A stretch of DNA of 64,000 nt from Calliopsis andreniformis. Taxonomy: Eukaryota; Arthropoda; Insecta; Hymenoptera; Andrenidae. The notes under the pieces were generated by a model. The model saw only the letters and a list, made by a program, of their open reading frames with translations. It ran no database searches and was not told the origin of the DNA. The stretch is from assembly GCF_051401765.1 (NCBI RefSeq), contig NW_027480506.1:1364001-1428000 (forward strand). Direction: 5' to 3'. A program made the position numbers and the translations under genes. Positions 1-11,424 of the stretch are shown in pieces (within the stretch, counting starts at the first letter, position 1; every line of letters begins with the position of its first letter).

Positions 1-3000
1 ATTCAGAATTGAGGTTCGAGGACTGAGGATTGAGGATTGAGGGTTGAGGATTGAGAATTGAGGATTGAGGATTGAAGATTGAGCATTGAGGATTGAAGTT
101 TGAGGATTGAGGATTGAGGATTGAGGATTGAGGATTGAAGATTGAGGATGAGGTCTGAGGGTTGAGGGTTGAGGTTTGAGGACTGAGGACTGAGGGTTGA
201 GGATTGAGAATTGAGGATTGAGGATTGAGGATTGACGATTGAAGATTGAAGATTGAGGATTGAGGATTGAAGATTGAGGATTGAGGATTGAGGATTGAAG
301 ATTGAGTATTCAGGATTGAGGGTTGAGGATTGAGGATTGAGGATTGAGGATTGAGTATTGAGGATTGAAGATTGAGGATTGGGGACTGAGGATTGAAGAT
401 TGAGGATAGAGGATTGAGTATTGAGGATTGAGGATTGTGGATTGAAGATTCAGTATTGAGGATTGAAGATTGAGAATTGAGGATTGAGGATTGAGCATTG
501 AGGACTGAGTGTTGAGGTTTGAGTGATGAGAATTGGTGATTGTGGATAGTGGTTTGAAGATTGCAGATTGAGTATTGAGTATTGAAAACTGCGAACTGAG
601 GATATTCTATTGGGGATTGAGGATTGACAACTGATTGTTGATGACTGAGGGCTGAAGATTGAGGATTCAGGAATGCGGATTCAGAATTGAGGTTCGAGGA
701 CTGAGGATTGAGGATTGAGGATTGAGAATTGAGGATTGAGGATTGAGGATTGAAGATTGAGGATTGGGTATTGAGGATTGAAGAATCAGGATTGAGGATT
801 GAGGATTGAGGATTGAGGATTGAAGATTGAGGATTGAGGATTGAGTGTTGTGGATTGAGGACGAGGACTGAGGGCTGAGTATTGATGTTTGAGGTCTGAG
901 GGTTGAGGATTGAGGATTGAGAATTGAGAATTGAGGATTGAGGATTGAAGATTGAGGATTGGGTATTGAGGATTGAAGAATGAGGATTGAGGATTGAGGA
1001 TTGAGGATTGAGGATTGAAGAAAGAGTATTGAGGATTGAAGATTGAGGATTGGGGATTGAGAATTGAGGATTGAGGATTGAAGATTGAGGATGTGGGCTG
1101 AGGGTTGAGGATTGAGGTTTGAGGACTGAGGGCTGAGGATTGAGGATTGAGAATTGAGGATTGAGGATTGAGGATTGAAGATTGTGAATGAGGGCTCAGG
1201 GTTGAGGATTGAGGTTTGAGTATAGATCCCTGAGAATTCAGGATATTCTATTGAGTATTGAGAATTGAGGATTGATGGTTGAGTATTGAGGATTGAGGAT
1301 TGAGGCTTGAGGATTGAGTATTGAAGATTGAGGATTGATGATTGAGGATTGAGGATTGAGGATTGAGGATTGAGGATTTAGGATTGAAGATTGAGTATTC
1401 AGGATTGAGGGTTGAGGATTGAGGATTGAGGATTGAGGATTGAGTATTGAGGATTGAAGATTGAGGATTGGGGACTGAGGATTGAAGATTGAGGATTGAG
1501 GATTGAGTGTTGAGGATTGAGGATTGTGGATTGAAGATTCAGTATTGAGGATTGAAGATTGAGAATTGAGGATTGAGGATTGAGGATTGAGGACTGAGTG
1601 TTGAGGGTTGAGTGATGAGAATTGATGATTGTGGATAGAGGTTTGAAGATTGCAGATTGAGAATTGAGTATTGAAAACTGTGAATTGAGGATATTCTATT
1701 GAGGATTTAGGATTGACAACTGATTGTTGATGACTGAGAGCTGAAGATTGAGGATTCAGGAATGAGGATTCAGAATTGAGTATTCAGAATTGAGGTTTGA
1801 GAACCGAGGATTGAGGGTTGAGGATTGAGTATTGAAGATTGAAGATTGAGGATTGAGGATTGAGGATTGAAGATTGAGGATTGGGTATTGAGGATTGATG
1901 AATGAGGATTGAGGATTGATGATTTAGGATTGAGGTTTGAGGATTGAAGGTTGAGGATTGGGTATTGAGGATTGAAGAATGAGGATTGAGGATTGAGGAT
2001 TGAGGATTGAGGATCGAAGATTGTGTATTGAGGATTGAAGATTGACGATTGAGGATTGAGGATTGAGGATTGAGGATTGAACATTGAGGACTGAGTGTTG
2101 AGGGTTGAGTAATGGGAATTGTTGTTTGTGGACAGAGGTTTGAAGATTGCAGATTGAGTATAGAGTATTGAAAACTATGAATTGAGGATATTCTATGGAG
2201 GATTGAGGATTGACAACTGATTGGTGATGACTGAGGTCTGAAGATTGAGGATTCAGGATTGAGGATTCAGCATTGAGGTTTGAGGACTGAGGATTGAGGA
2301 TTGAGGATTAAGGAATGAGGATTGATGATTGAGGAATGTGGATTGAGGGTTGTAGATTGAGGACGAGGACTGAGGTTTGAGTATTGATGTTTGAGGTCTG
2401 AGGATAGAGGATTGAGGATTGAGAATTGAGGATTGAGGATTCAGGATTGAAGATTGAGGATTGGGTATTGATTATTGAAGAATGAGGATTGAGGATTGAG
2501 GATTGTGGATTGAGGATTGAGAGTTGAGTATTGAAGATTGAGAATTGAGGATTGATGATTGAAGATTGAGTATTGAGGATTGAAGATTGAGGATTGAGAA
2601 TTGAGGATTGAAGATTGATGACTGAGTGTTGAGGGTTGAGTGATGAGAATTGATGTTTGTGGATTGAGATTTGAAGATTGAAGAATGGGGATTGGGTATT
2701 GAAAACTGTGATTTGAGGATATTCTATTGAGGATTGAGAATTGACAATTGATTGTTGTGGACCGACGGCTGAAGATTGAGGATTCAGGATTGAGGATTCC
2801 GGATTGAGGTTTGAGGACTGAGGATTGAGGGTTGAGGATTGAGAATTGAGGATTGACGCTTGACGATTGAGGATTGAGGATGGAGGATTGAAGACAGAGG
2901 ACTGAGTATTGAGGATTGAGTGTTGAGAATTGATGTTTGAGGACTGAGATTTGATTATTGAATTTTGTGGATTGGGTATTGCACCATGAGAATTCAGGTT

Positions 3001-3700
3001 ATTCTATTGAGTATTGAGAACTGTGGATTGATGGTTGAGTATTGAGGATTGATGGTTGAGGGTTGTGTGTTGAATATTGCAGATTGAGCATTGAGGATTG
3101 AGGATTGAGGATTGAAGATTGAGGATTGGGGATTAAGGATTGGCGATTGTGGATTGAGTACTGAGGATTGTGAATTGTGGATTGAGTATTGAGGATTGAG
3201 GAATGAGGATTGAAGATTGAGGACTGAGTGTTGATGGTTGAGTGACGAGAACTGATGTTTGTGGATTGAGATTTGAAGATTGAAGAATGGGGATTGAGTA
3301 TTGAAATCTGTGAATTGAGGATATTCTATTGAGGATTAAGGATTGACAATTGATTTTTGAGGACTGAGAGCTGAAGATTGAGGATTCAGGATCGAGGATT
3401 TGGGATTGAGGTTTGAGGAATGAGGATTGAGGGTTGAAGATTGAGTATTGAGGATTGAAAATTGAGGATTGAGGATTGAGAACTAAGGATTGGGGATGAG
3501 GGCTGAGTGTTGAGGATTGACGTTAGAGGACTGAGGACTGAGGGTTGAGGATTGAGAATTGAGGATTGAGGATTGAGGATTGAAGATTGAGGATTGGGTA
3601 CTGAGGATTGAAGAATGAGGATTGAGGATTGAGGATTGAGGATTGAGGATTGAGGATTGAGGATTGAGGACTGAAGATTGAGTATTGAGGATTGAAGATT
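1..3700 (+). repeat. Left segment with the most diverged cassettes
   Basis: Class A cores lie near 602, 1,690, 2,188, 2,718 and 3,318, and class B near 1,241 and 2,990. Several differ from every other copy in the window. Examples are TTCTATGGAG near 2,190, GACAATTGATTGTTGTGGACC near 2,745, GACAATTGATTTTTGAGG near 3,346, and a B cassette preceded by GCACCATGAG near 2,981. The background heptamers are also more varied between 2,100 and 3,500. I found no long exact partner elsewhere for 2,100-3,500. The first 1,000 bases resemble 5.9-6.9 kb. Nothing but satellite is present. Confidence 0.85.
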
Positions 3701-3859
3701 GATGATTGGGGATTGAGGATTGAGTATTGAGGATTGAGGATTGAGGATTGAATATTCAGTATTGAGGATTGAAGACTGAGAATTGAGGATTGAGGATTGA
3801 GCATTGAGGACTGAGTGTTGAGGGTTGAGTGATGAGTATTGATGATTGTGGATAGAGGT

Positions 3860-3960
3860 TTGAAGATTGCAGATTGAGTATTGAGTATTGAAAACTCTGA
3901 ATTGAGGCTATTCTATTGAGGATTGAGGATTGACAACTGATTGTTGATTACTGAGGGCTG
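3860..3960 (+). repeat. Subtype A2 cassette (GAGGCTATTCTATTG)
   Basis: A2 has GAGGCTA in place of GAGGATA before TTCTATT, CTCTGAATTG upstream and GATTACTGAGGGCTG downstream, often ending in CAGGAAAGCGGATTC. Copies lie near 3908, 6578, 24361, 26983, 31756, 33761, 37905, 42742, 49761 and 52274. It occupies two fixed slots of the main module: just before the A1/B' pair, and just before the double-B module. Confidence 0.87.
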
Positions 3961-4794
3961 AAGATTGAGGATTTAGGAAAGCGGATTCAGAATTGAGGTT
4001 CGAGGACTGAGGATTGAGGATTGAGGATTGAGAATTGAGGATTGAGGATTGAGGATTGAAGATTGAGTATTGGGTATTGAGGATTGAGGATTGGACATTG
4101 AGGACTGAGTGTTGAGGGTTGAGTAATGGGAATTGTTGTTTGTGGATAGAGGTTTGAAGATTGCAGATTGAGTATTGAGTATTGAAAACTGTGAATTGAG
4201 GATATTCTATTGAGGATTGAGGATTGACAACTGATTGTTGATGACTGAGGTCTGAAGATTGAGGATTCAGGATTGAGGATTCAGAATTGAGGTTTGAGGA
4301 CCAAGGATTGAGGATTGAAGGTTGAGTATTGCGGATTGAGGATTGGGGATTGAAGACTGAGGACTGAGGATTGAGGATGAGGGCTGAGAGTTGAGAATTG
4401 AGGTTTGAGGACTGAGGACTGAGGATCGAGGATTGAGAATTGAAGATTTAGGATTGAGGACTGAGGATTGAGGATTAAGGATTGAGTATTGAGGATTGAT
4501 GATTGAGGATTGGGGACTGAGGATTGAAGATTGAGAATTGAGGATTGAGGATTGAGGATTGAGGATTGAGGATTGAGGATTGAAGAAAGAGTATTGAGTA
4601 TTGAAGATTGAGTATTGGGGATTGAGGATTGAGGATTGAGGATTCAAGATTGACGATGAGGGCTGAGGGTTGAGGATTGAGGTTTGAGGACTGAGGGCTG
4701 AGGATTGAGGATTGAGAATTGAGGATTGAAGATTGAGGATTGAGGATTGTGAATGAGGGCTCAGGGTTAAGGATTGAGGATTGAGTATAGAATC

Positions 4795-4870
4795 CTGAGA
4801 ATTCAGGGTACTCTATTGAGTATTGAGAATTGAGGATTGATGGTTGAGTATTGAGGATTGAAGATTGAGG
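4795..4870 (+). repeat. Class B' cassette (GGTACTCTATT variant)
   Basis: This variant of class B reads CAGGGTA CTCTATT where B has CAGGATA TTCTATT. It keeps the EcoRI site just before it. The same variant recurs near 25,261, 41,018 and 47,133, always between an A1 cassette upstream and an A5 cassette downstream, so it is a stable subtype of the main module. Confidence 0.88.
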
Positions 4871-5113
4871 ATTGAGGATTGAGGTTTGAGGATTGAAGAT
4901 TGAGGATTGGGTACTGAGGATTGAAGAATGAGGATTGAGGATTGAGGATTGAGGATTGAGGATTGAAGGTTGACGGTTGAGGATTGAGGAATGAGGATTG
5001 AGTATTGAACATTGAGGACTGAGTGTTGAGTGTTGAGTGATGAGAATTGATGTTTGTGGATAGAGGTTTGAAGATTGCAGATTGAGTACTGCGTAGTGAA
5101 AGCTGTGAATTGA

Positions 5114-5920
5114 GGAGATTCTAGTGAGTATTGAGGATTGACAACTGATTGTTGAGGACTGAGGGCCGAGGATTGAGGGTTCAGGATTGAGGATTCAGAA
5201 TTGAGGTTTGAGGACTGAGGTATGAGGATTGAAGATTGAGTATTGAAGATTGAAGATTGAAGATTGAGCATTGAGGATTGAGGACTGAGGATTGAGGATT
5301 GAGAATTGAGGATTGAGGATTGAGGATTGAGGGCTGCAGATTGAGTATTGTGGATTAAAGATTGAGAACTGAGGATTGAGAATTGATGATTGAGGATTGA
5401 AGATTGAGGATTGGGGACTGAGTGTTGAGTGCTGAGTGATGAGAATTGATGTTTGTGGACAGAGATTTGAAGATTGCACGTTGAATATTGAGTACTGAAA
5501 GGTGTGAATTGATGATATTCTATTGAGGATTGAGGATTGACAACTGATTGTTGAGGTCTGAGGTCTGAAGATTGAGGATTCAGGATTGAGGATTCAGGAT
5601 TGAGGTTTGAGGACTGAGGATTGAGGATTGGGGATTGAGGATTGAGGATCGAGGACTGTGGATTGAAGATTGAGGATTGAGGATTGAGGATGAGCGCTGA
5701 GAGTTGAGGATTGAGGTTTGAGGACTGAGGACTGAGGATCGAGGATTGGGAATTGAGGATTGAGGATTGAGGATTGAGGATTGAGGATTGAGGATTGAAG
5801 ATTGAAGATTGGGGACTGAGTGTTGAGGGTTGAGTGATGAGAATTGATGTTTGTGGATAGAGATTTGAAGATTGCAGACTGAGTATTGCGTATTGGTATC
5901 TCTGAGCTGAGGATATTCTA
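5114..5920 (+). repeat. A5-A3-A4 cassette triad, copy 1
   Basis: Three class A subtypes follow each other about 396-398 bp apart. A5 (GAGGAGATTCTA, preceded by GTAGTGAAAGCTG) lies near 5,114, A3 (GATGATATTCTATTG, preceded by GAAAGGTG) near 5,513, and A4 (TTCTATTGACGATTG followed by ACTCATTGTTTAGG) near 5,910. This copy has CTAGTG where the others have CTATTG after the A5 core. Spacing and order are the same in the copies at 25.6, 30.3, 41.3 and 48.3 kb. Confidence 0.88.
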
Positions 5921-6642
5921 TTGACGATTGAGGATTGACAACTCATTGTTTAGGACTGAGTGCTGAAGATTGAGGACTCAGGATTGGGGATTCAGGATTG
6001 TGGTTTAAGGACTGAGGATTGAGGATTGAGGATTGTGGATTGAGGATTGATTATTGAGGATTGAAGATTGAGGATTGGGTATTGAGGATTGAACATTGAG
6101 GTTTGAGGATTGAGGATTGAGGATTGAGGATTGAGGATTGAGGATTGAAGAATGAATATTGATGATTGAAGATTGAGTATTGAGGATTGAGGATTGAGTA
6201 TTGAAGATTGAGGATTGATGATTGAGGATTGAGGATTGAGGATTGAGGATTGAGGATTGAGGATTGAGGATTGAAGATTGAGCATTCAGGATTGAGGATT
6301 GAGGATTGAGGATTGAGGATTGAGGATTGAGTATTGAGGATTGAAGATTGAGGATTGGGGACTGAGTGTTGAAGATTGAGGATTGAGGATTGAGTATTGA
6401 GGATTGAGGATTGAGGATTGAAGATTCAGTATTGAGGATTGAAGATTGAGAATTGAGGATTGAGGATTGAGCATTGAGGACTGAGTGTTGAGGGTTGAGT
6501 GATGAGGATTGATGATTGTGGATAGAGGTTTGAAGATTGCAGATTGAGTATTGAGTATTGAAAACTCTGAATTGAGGCTATTCTATCGAGGATTGAGGAT
6601 TGACAACTGATTGTTGATTACTGAGGGCTGAAGATTGAGGAT

Positions 6643-7389
6643 TCAGGAAAGCGGATTCAGAATTGAGGTTCGAGGACTGAGGATTGAGGATTGAGGATTG
6701 AGAATTGAGGATTGAGGATTGAGGATTAAAGATTGAGGATTGGGTATTGAGGATTGAAGAATGAGGATTGAGGATTGAGGATTGAGGATTGAGGATTGAA
6801 GAAAGAGTATTGTGGATTGAAGATTGAGGATTGGGGATTGAGGATTGAGGATTGAGGACTGAAGATTGAGGACGTGGGCTGAGGGTTGATGATTGAGGTT
6901 TGAGGACTGAGGGCTGAGGATTGAGAATTGAGAATTGAGGATTGAGGATTGAGGATTGAGGATTGTGAATGAGGTCTCAGGGCTGAGGATTGAGGTTTGA
7001 GTATAGAATCCTGAGATTTCAGGATATTCTATTGAGTATTGGGAATTGAGGATTGATGGTTGAGTATTGAGGATTGAGGATTGGGGATTGAGGATTGAGT
7101 ATTGAAGATTGAGGATTGATGATTGAGGATTGAGGATTGAGGATTGGGGATTGAGGATTGAGGATTGAAGATTGAATATTGATGATTGAAGATCGAGGAT
7201 TGAGGATTGAGTATAGAATCCTGAGAATTCAGGATATTCTATTGAGTATTGAGAATTGAGGATTGATGGCTGAGTATTGAGGATTGAGGATTGAGGATTG
7301 AGGATTGAGTATTGAAGATTGAGTATTGATGGTTGAGGATTGAGGATTGAGGATTGAGGATTGAGGATTGAGGATTGAAGATTGAGCAT
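6643..7389 (+). repeat. Double-B module, copy 1 of 6
   Basis: This 747-bp module has two class B cassettes about 209 bp apart (cores near 7,023 and 7,232). The first B reads GAGATTTCAGG and so has lost the EcoRI site; the second keeps GAATTC. It is preceded by an A2 cassette and followed by an A8 cassette (core near 7,680). The same 747-bp length is kept in all six copies. Private to this copy is GATGGCT after the second core, where the others have GATGGTT, apart from a different change in the 37.97-kb copy. Confidence 0.9.
7209..7278 (+). repeat. Class B cassette, reference copy
   Basis: This second cassette type is about ten heptamers long. GAGTATA GAATCCT leads into GAGAATT, CAGGATA, TTCTATT (7,237-7,243) and GAGTATT GAGAATT, then GATGGCT or GATGGTT. 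It shares the GGATATTCTATTGAG core with class A but has different flanks. An EcoRI site, GAATTC, lies at 7,225-7,230. Many B copies are preceded by a six-base unit (GTGAAT before GAGGGCT), which shifts the register by one. Other B copies lie near 1241, 2990, 7023, 15256, 18815, 18981, 19413, 22027, 27429, 27638, 32200, 32410, 38349, 38559, 43186, 43396, 45845, 50205, 50415, 58197, 58366 and 61815. The shared core suggests common ancestry with A, though this is an inference. Confidence 0.9.
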
Positions 7390-7639
7390 TCAGGATTGAG
7401 GATTGAGGATTGAGGATTGAGGATTGAGGATTGAGTATTGAGGATTGAAGATTGAGGATTAGGGACTGAGTGTTGAAGATTGAGAATTGATGATTGAGTA
7501 TTGAGGATTGAGGATTGAGGATTGAAGATTCAGTATTGAGGATTGAAGATTGAGAATTGAGGATTGAGGATTGAGCATTGAGGACTGAGTGTTGAGGGTT
7601 GAGTGATGAGTATTGATGATTGTGGATAGAGGTTTGAAG

Positions 7640-7760
7640 ACTGGAGATTGGGTATTGAGTATTGAAAAATGTGAATTGAGGATATTCTATTGAGGATTGA
7701 GGATTGACAACTGATTGTTGATGACTGAGGGCTGAAGATTGAGGATTCAGGAATGAGGAT
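7640..7760 (+). repeat. Subtype A8 cassette
   Basis: A8 is marked by GAAGACTGGAGATTGGG and GAAAAATGTGAATTG before the core near 7,680. Copies lie near 22,956, 32,858, 39,008 and 50,865. Except for 22,956, each follows a double-B module at the same distance, so A8 closes the main module. Confidence 0.86.
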
Positions 7761-9019
7761 TCAGAATTGAGGTTTCAGAATTGAGGTTTGAGGTCTGAGG
7801 ATTGAGGATTGGATACTGAGTATTGAAGATTGAAGATTGAGGATTGAGGATTGAGGATTGAAGATTGAGGATTGGGTGTTGAGGATTGAAGAAGGAGTAT
7901 TGTGGATTGAGGATTGAGGATTGAGGATTGAGGATTGAAGATTGAGGATTGGGTATTGAGGATTGAAGAATGTGGATTGAGGATTGAGGATTGAGGATTG
8001 AGGATTGAGGATCGAAGATTGAGTATTGAGGATTGAAGATTGACGATTGAGGATTGAGGATTGAGGATTGAGGATTGGACATTGAGGACTGAGTGTTGAG
8101 GGTTGAGTAATGGGAATTGTTGTTTGTGGATAGAGGTTGGAAGGTTGCAGATTGAGTATTGAGTATTGAAAACTGTGAATTGAGGATATTCTATTGAGGA
8201 TTAAGGATTGACAACTGATTGTTGATGACTGAGGTCTGAAGATTGAGGATTCAGTATTGAGGATTCAGAATTGAGGTTTGAGGACCAAGGATTGAGGATT
8301 GAAGGTTGAGTATTGCGGATTGAGGATTGAGGATTGAAGACTGAGGACTGAGGATTGAGGATGAGGGCTGAGAGTTGAGGATTGAGGTTTGAGGACTGAG
8401 GACTGAGGATCGAGGATTGAGAATTGAAGATTTAGGATTGAGGACTGAGGATTGAGGATTAAGGATTGAGTATTGAGGATTGATGATTGAGGATTGGGGA
8501 CTGAGGATTGAAGATTGAGGATTGAGGATTGACGATGAGGGCTGAGGGTTGAGGATTGAGGTTTGAGGACTGAGGCCTGAGGATTGAGGATTGAGAATTG
8601 AGGACTCAGGATTGAGGATTGAAGCTTGAGGATTGGGTATTGAGGATTGAAGAATGAGGATTGACGATTGAGGATTGAGGATTGAGGATTGAGGATTGAA
8701 GATTGAGGATTGGGTACTGAGGATTGAAGAATGAGGATTGAGGATTGAGGATTGACGATTAAGGATTGAGTATTGAGGATTGAAGATTGTGGATTGGGGA
8801 CTGAGTATTGAAGATTGAGGATTGAGGATTGACGATGAGGGCTGAGTGTTGAAGATTGAGGATTGAGGATTGAGTATTGAGGATTGAGGATTGAGGATTG
8901 AAGATTCAGTATTGAGGATTGAAGATTGAGAATTGAGGATTGAGGATTGAGCATTGAGGACTGAGTGTTGAGTGTTGAGTGATGAGAATTGATGATTGTG
9001 GATAGAGGTTTGAAGATTG

Positions 9020-9090
9020 CAGATTGAGTATTGAGTATTGAAAACTGTGAATTGAGGATATTCTATTCAGGATTTAGGATTGACAACTGA
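9020..9090 (+). repeat. Subtype A7 cassette (TTCTATTCAGGATTTAGG)
   Basis: A7 has CAGGATT then TAGGATT directly after TTCTATT. Copies lie near 9,058, 12,312, 34,926 and 53,441. The cassettes near 1,690 and 44,206 share TAGGATT but not CAGGATT, and may be intermediates or recombinants. Confidence 0.84.
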
Positions 9091-9183
9091 TTGTTGATGA
9101 CTGAGGGCTGAAGATTGAGGATTCAGGAATGAGGATTCAGAATTGAGGATTCAGAATTGAGGTTTGAGGACTGAGGATTGAGG

Positions 9184-9185
9184 AC
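9184..9185 (+). other. 91-bp deletion point between tandem copies
   Basis: Near this position the left 3.3-kb copy passes directly from GAGGACTGAGGATTGAGG into GACTGAGGACTGAGG. The right copy, and the relatives at 35.04, 44.33 and 53.55 kb, have 13 further heptamers with GATGATT and GGGGATT. The relatives show that the longer form is ancestral and that this copy lost exactly 13 units. Confidence 0.8.
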
Positions 9186-9539
9186 TGAGGACTGAGGATT
9201 GAGGATTGAGGATTGAGGATTGAAGATTCAGTATTGAGGATTGAAGATTGGGAATTGAGGATTGAGGATTGAACAATGAGGACTGAGTGTTGAAGTTTGA
9301 GTGATGAGAATTGATGTTTGTGGATAGAGTTTTGAAGATTGCAGATTGAGTATTGAGTATTGAAAACTGTGAATTGAGGATATTCTATTGAGAATTGAGG
9401 ATTGACAACTGATTGTTGAGGTCTGAGGGCCGAAGATTGTGGATTCAGGATTGAGGATTCAGAATTGAGGTTTGAGGACTGAGGATTGAAGATTGAAGAT
9501 TGAGTATTGAAGATTGAATATTGAGGATTGCGGATTGAG

Positions 9540-10090
9540 GATTGAGGATTGAGGATGAGTGCTGAGGGTTGAGGATTGAGGTTTGAGGACGGGGGACTGA
9601 GGATTGGGGATTGAGAATTGAGGATTGAGGAATGAGGATTGACGATTGAGGATTGGGTATTGAGGATTGAGGAATGAGGATTGAGGATTGAGGATTGAGG
9701 ATTGAGGATTGAGGATTGAAGATTGAGTATTCAGGATTGAGGATCGAGGATTGAGGATTGAAGATTGAGGATTGAGTATTGAGGATTGAAGATTGAGGAT
9801 TGGGGACTGAGGATTGAAGATTGAGTGTTGAGGATTGAGTATGGAGGATTGAGGATTGAGGATTGAAGATTCAGAATTGAGGATTGAAGATTGAGAATTG
9901 ATGATTGAGGATTGAGCATTGAGGACTGATTGTTCAGCGTTGAGTGATGAGAATTGATGATTGTGGATAGAGGTTTGAAGATTGCAGATTGAGTATTGAG
10001 TATTGAAAACTGTGAATTGAGGATATTCTATTGAGGATTGAGGATTGACAACTGATTGTTGATGACTGAGTGCTGAAGATTGAGGATTCA
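9540..10090 (+). repeat. GGGGG-marked module, reference copy
   Basis: This module has GAGTGCTGAGGGTTG followed by GAGGACGGGGGACTG, the only place I saw five G in a row, and closes in a class A cassette near 10,021 with GTTGATGACTGAGTGCTG. Other copies start near 12,890, 20,800, 28,480 and 44,790. The copies near 21.0, 28.7 and 45.0 kb have GAGGATCGCGG, where those near 9.7 and 13.1 kb have GAGGATCGAGG, which splits the five copies into two lineages. Confidence 0.85.
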
Positions 10091-11424
10091 GGATTGCGGA
10101 TTCACAATTGAGGTTCGAGGTCTGAGGATTGAGGATTGAAGATTGAGTATTGAAGATTGAAGATTGAGCATTGAGGATTGAGGACTGAGGATTGAGGATT
10201 GAGAATTGAGGATTGAGGATTGAGGATTGAGGACTGCAGATTGAGTATTGTGGATTAAAGATTGAGAACTGAGGATTGAGAATTGATGATTGAGGATTGA
10301 AGATTGAGGATTGGGGACTGAGTGTTGAGGGCTGAGTGATGAGAATTGATGTTTGTGGACAGAGATTTGAAGATTGCACGTTGAATATTGAGTACTGAAA
10401 GGTGTGAATTGATGATATTCTATTGAGGATTGAGGATTGACAACTGACTGTTGAGGTCTGAGGTCTGAAGATTGAGGATTCAGGATTGAGGATTCAGGAT
10501 TGAGGTTTGAGGACTGAGGATTGAGGATTGATGATTGAGGATTGAGGATCGAGGACTGAGGATTGAAGATTGAGGATTGAGGATTGAGGATGAGGGCTGA
10601 GGGTTGTGGATTGAGGTTTGAGGACTGAGGACTGAGGATCGAGGATTGGGAATTGAGGATTGAGGATTGAGGATTGAGGATTGAGGATTGAGGATTGAAG
10701 ATTGAAGATTGGGGACTGAGTGTTGAGGGTTGAGTGATGAGAATTGACGTTTGTGGATAGAGATTTGGAGATTGCAGACTGAGTATTGCGTATTGATAAC
10801 TCTGAACTGAGGATATTCTATTGAGGATTGAGGATTGACAACTCATTGTTGAGGACTGAGTGCTGAAGGTTGAGGACTCAGGATTGGGGATTCAGGATTG
10901 TGGTTTGAGGACTGAGGATTGAGGATTGAGGATTGTGGATTGAGGATTGATTATTGAGGATTGCAGATTGAGGATTGGGTATTGAGGATTGAACATTGAG
11001 GTTTGAGGATTGAGGATTGAGGATTGAGGATTGAGGATTGAGGATTGAAGAATGAATATTGATGATTGAAGATTGAGGATTGAGGATTGAGGGTTGTGGA
11101 TTGAGGACGAGGACTGAGGGCTGAGTATTGATGTTTGAGGTCTGAGGATTGAGGGTTGACGATTGAGAATCGAGGATTGAGGATTGAGGATTGAAAATTG
11201 AGGATTGGGTATTGAGGATTGAAGGATGAGGAATGAGGATTGAGGATTGAGGATTGATGATTGAAGAAAGAGTATTGAGGATTGAAGATTGAGGATTGGG
11301 GATTGAGGATTGAGGATTGAGCATTGAAGATTGAGGATTGGGGACTGAGTGTTGAGGGTTGAGTGATGAGAATTGATGTTTGTGGATAGAGATTTGAAGA
11401 TTGCAGACTGAGTATTGCGTATTG

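Larger units (their letters stand above)
3700..8167 (+). repeat. Main module, copy 1
   Basis: Cassette order is A2 (3,908), A1 (4,201), B' (4,801), A5 (5,114), A3 (5,513), A4 (5,910), A2 (6,578), B (7,023), B (7,232) and A8 (7,680). From about 3,710 to 7,420 it aligns with 24,165-27,820 at offsets drifting between 20,455, 20,476 and 20,406 bp. The steps are indels, such as 21 bp missing near 4,972 and 63 bp missing in the partner near 26,760. This is the same module found at 24.2, 40.3 and 46.4 kb. Confidence 0.88.
8168..11424 (+). repeat. 3.3-kb tandem duplication, left copy
   Basis: The left copy aligns with 11,425-14,770. The offset is 3,256 bp up to about 9,183 and 3,347 bp afterwards, because this copy lacks 91 bp (13 heptamers) that the right copy has near 12,440-12,530. 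Cassette cores lie near 8,186, 9,058, 9,378, 10,021, 10,413 and 10,811. Both copies share rare marks: TCAATGAGG-free GAACAATGAGG, GACGGGGGACTG and GATTGTTCAGCG. Both copy boundaries fall inside class A cassettes, as expected for unequal exchange between cassettes. Confidence 0.92.

Noticed and set aside
2940..3060. Possible gene fragment or unique sequence at the singular cassette with GCACCATGAG
   Set aside because: It still reads in heptamers and shares the B core (GAGAATTCAGG, ATTCTATTGAG). It is a diverged cassette, not foreign DNA.
7216..7243. TATA-like or promoter element in class B (GAGTATAGAATCC)
   Set aside because: GTATAG is one mutated heptamer within the repeat. There is no other promoter evidence and no downstream gene.
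9587..9601. Canonical G-quadruplex at the GGGGG run
   Set aside because: Only one run of five G is present. Neighbouring runs are GG or GGG at long and uneven spacing, so the usual four-tract pattern is not met.
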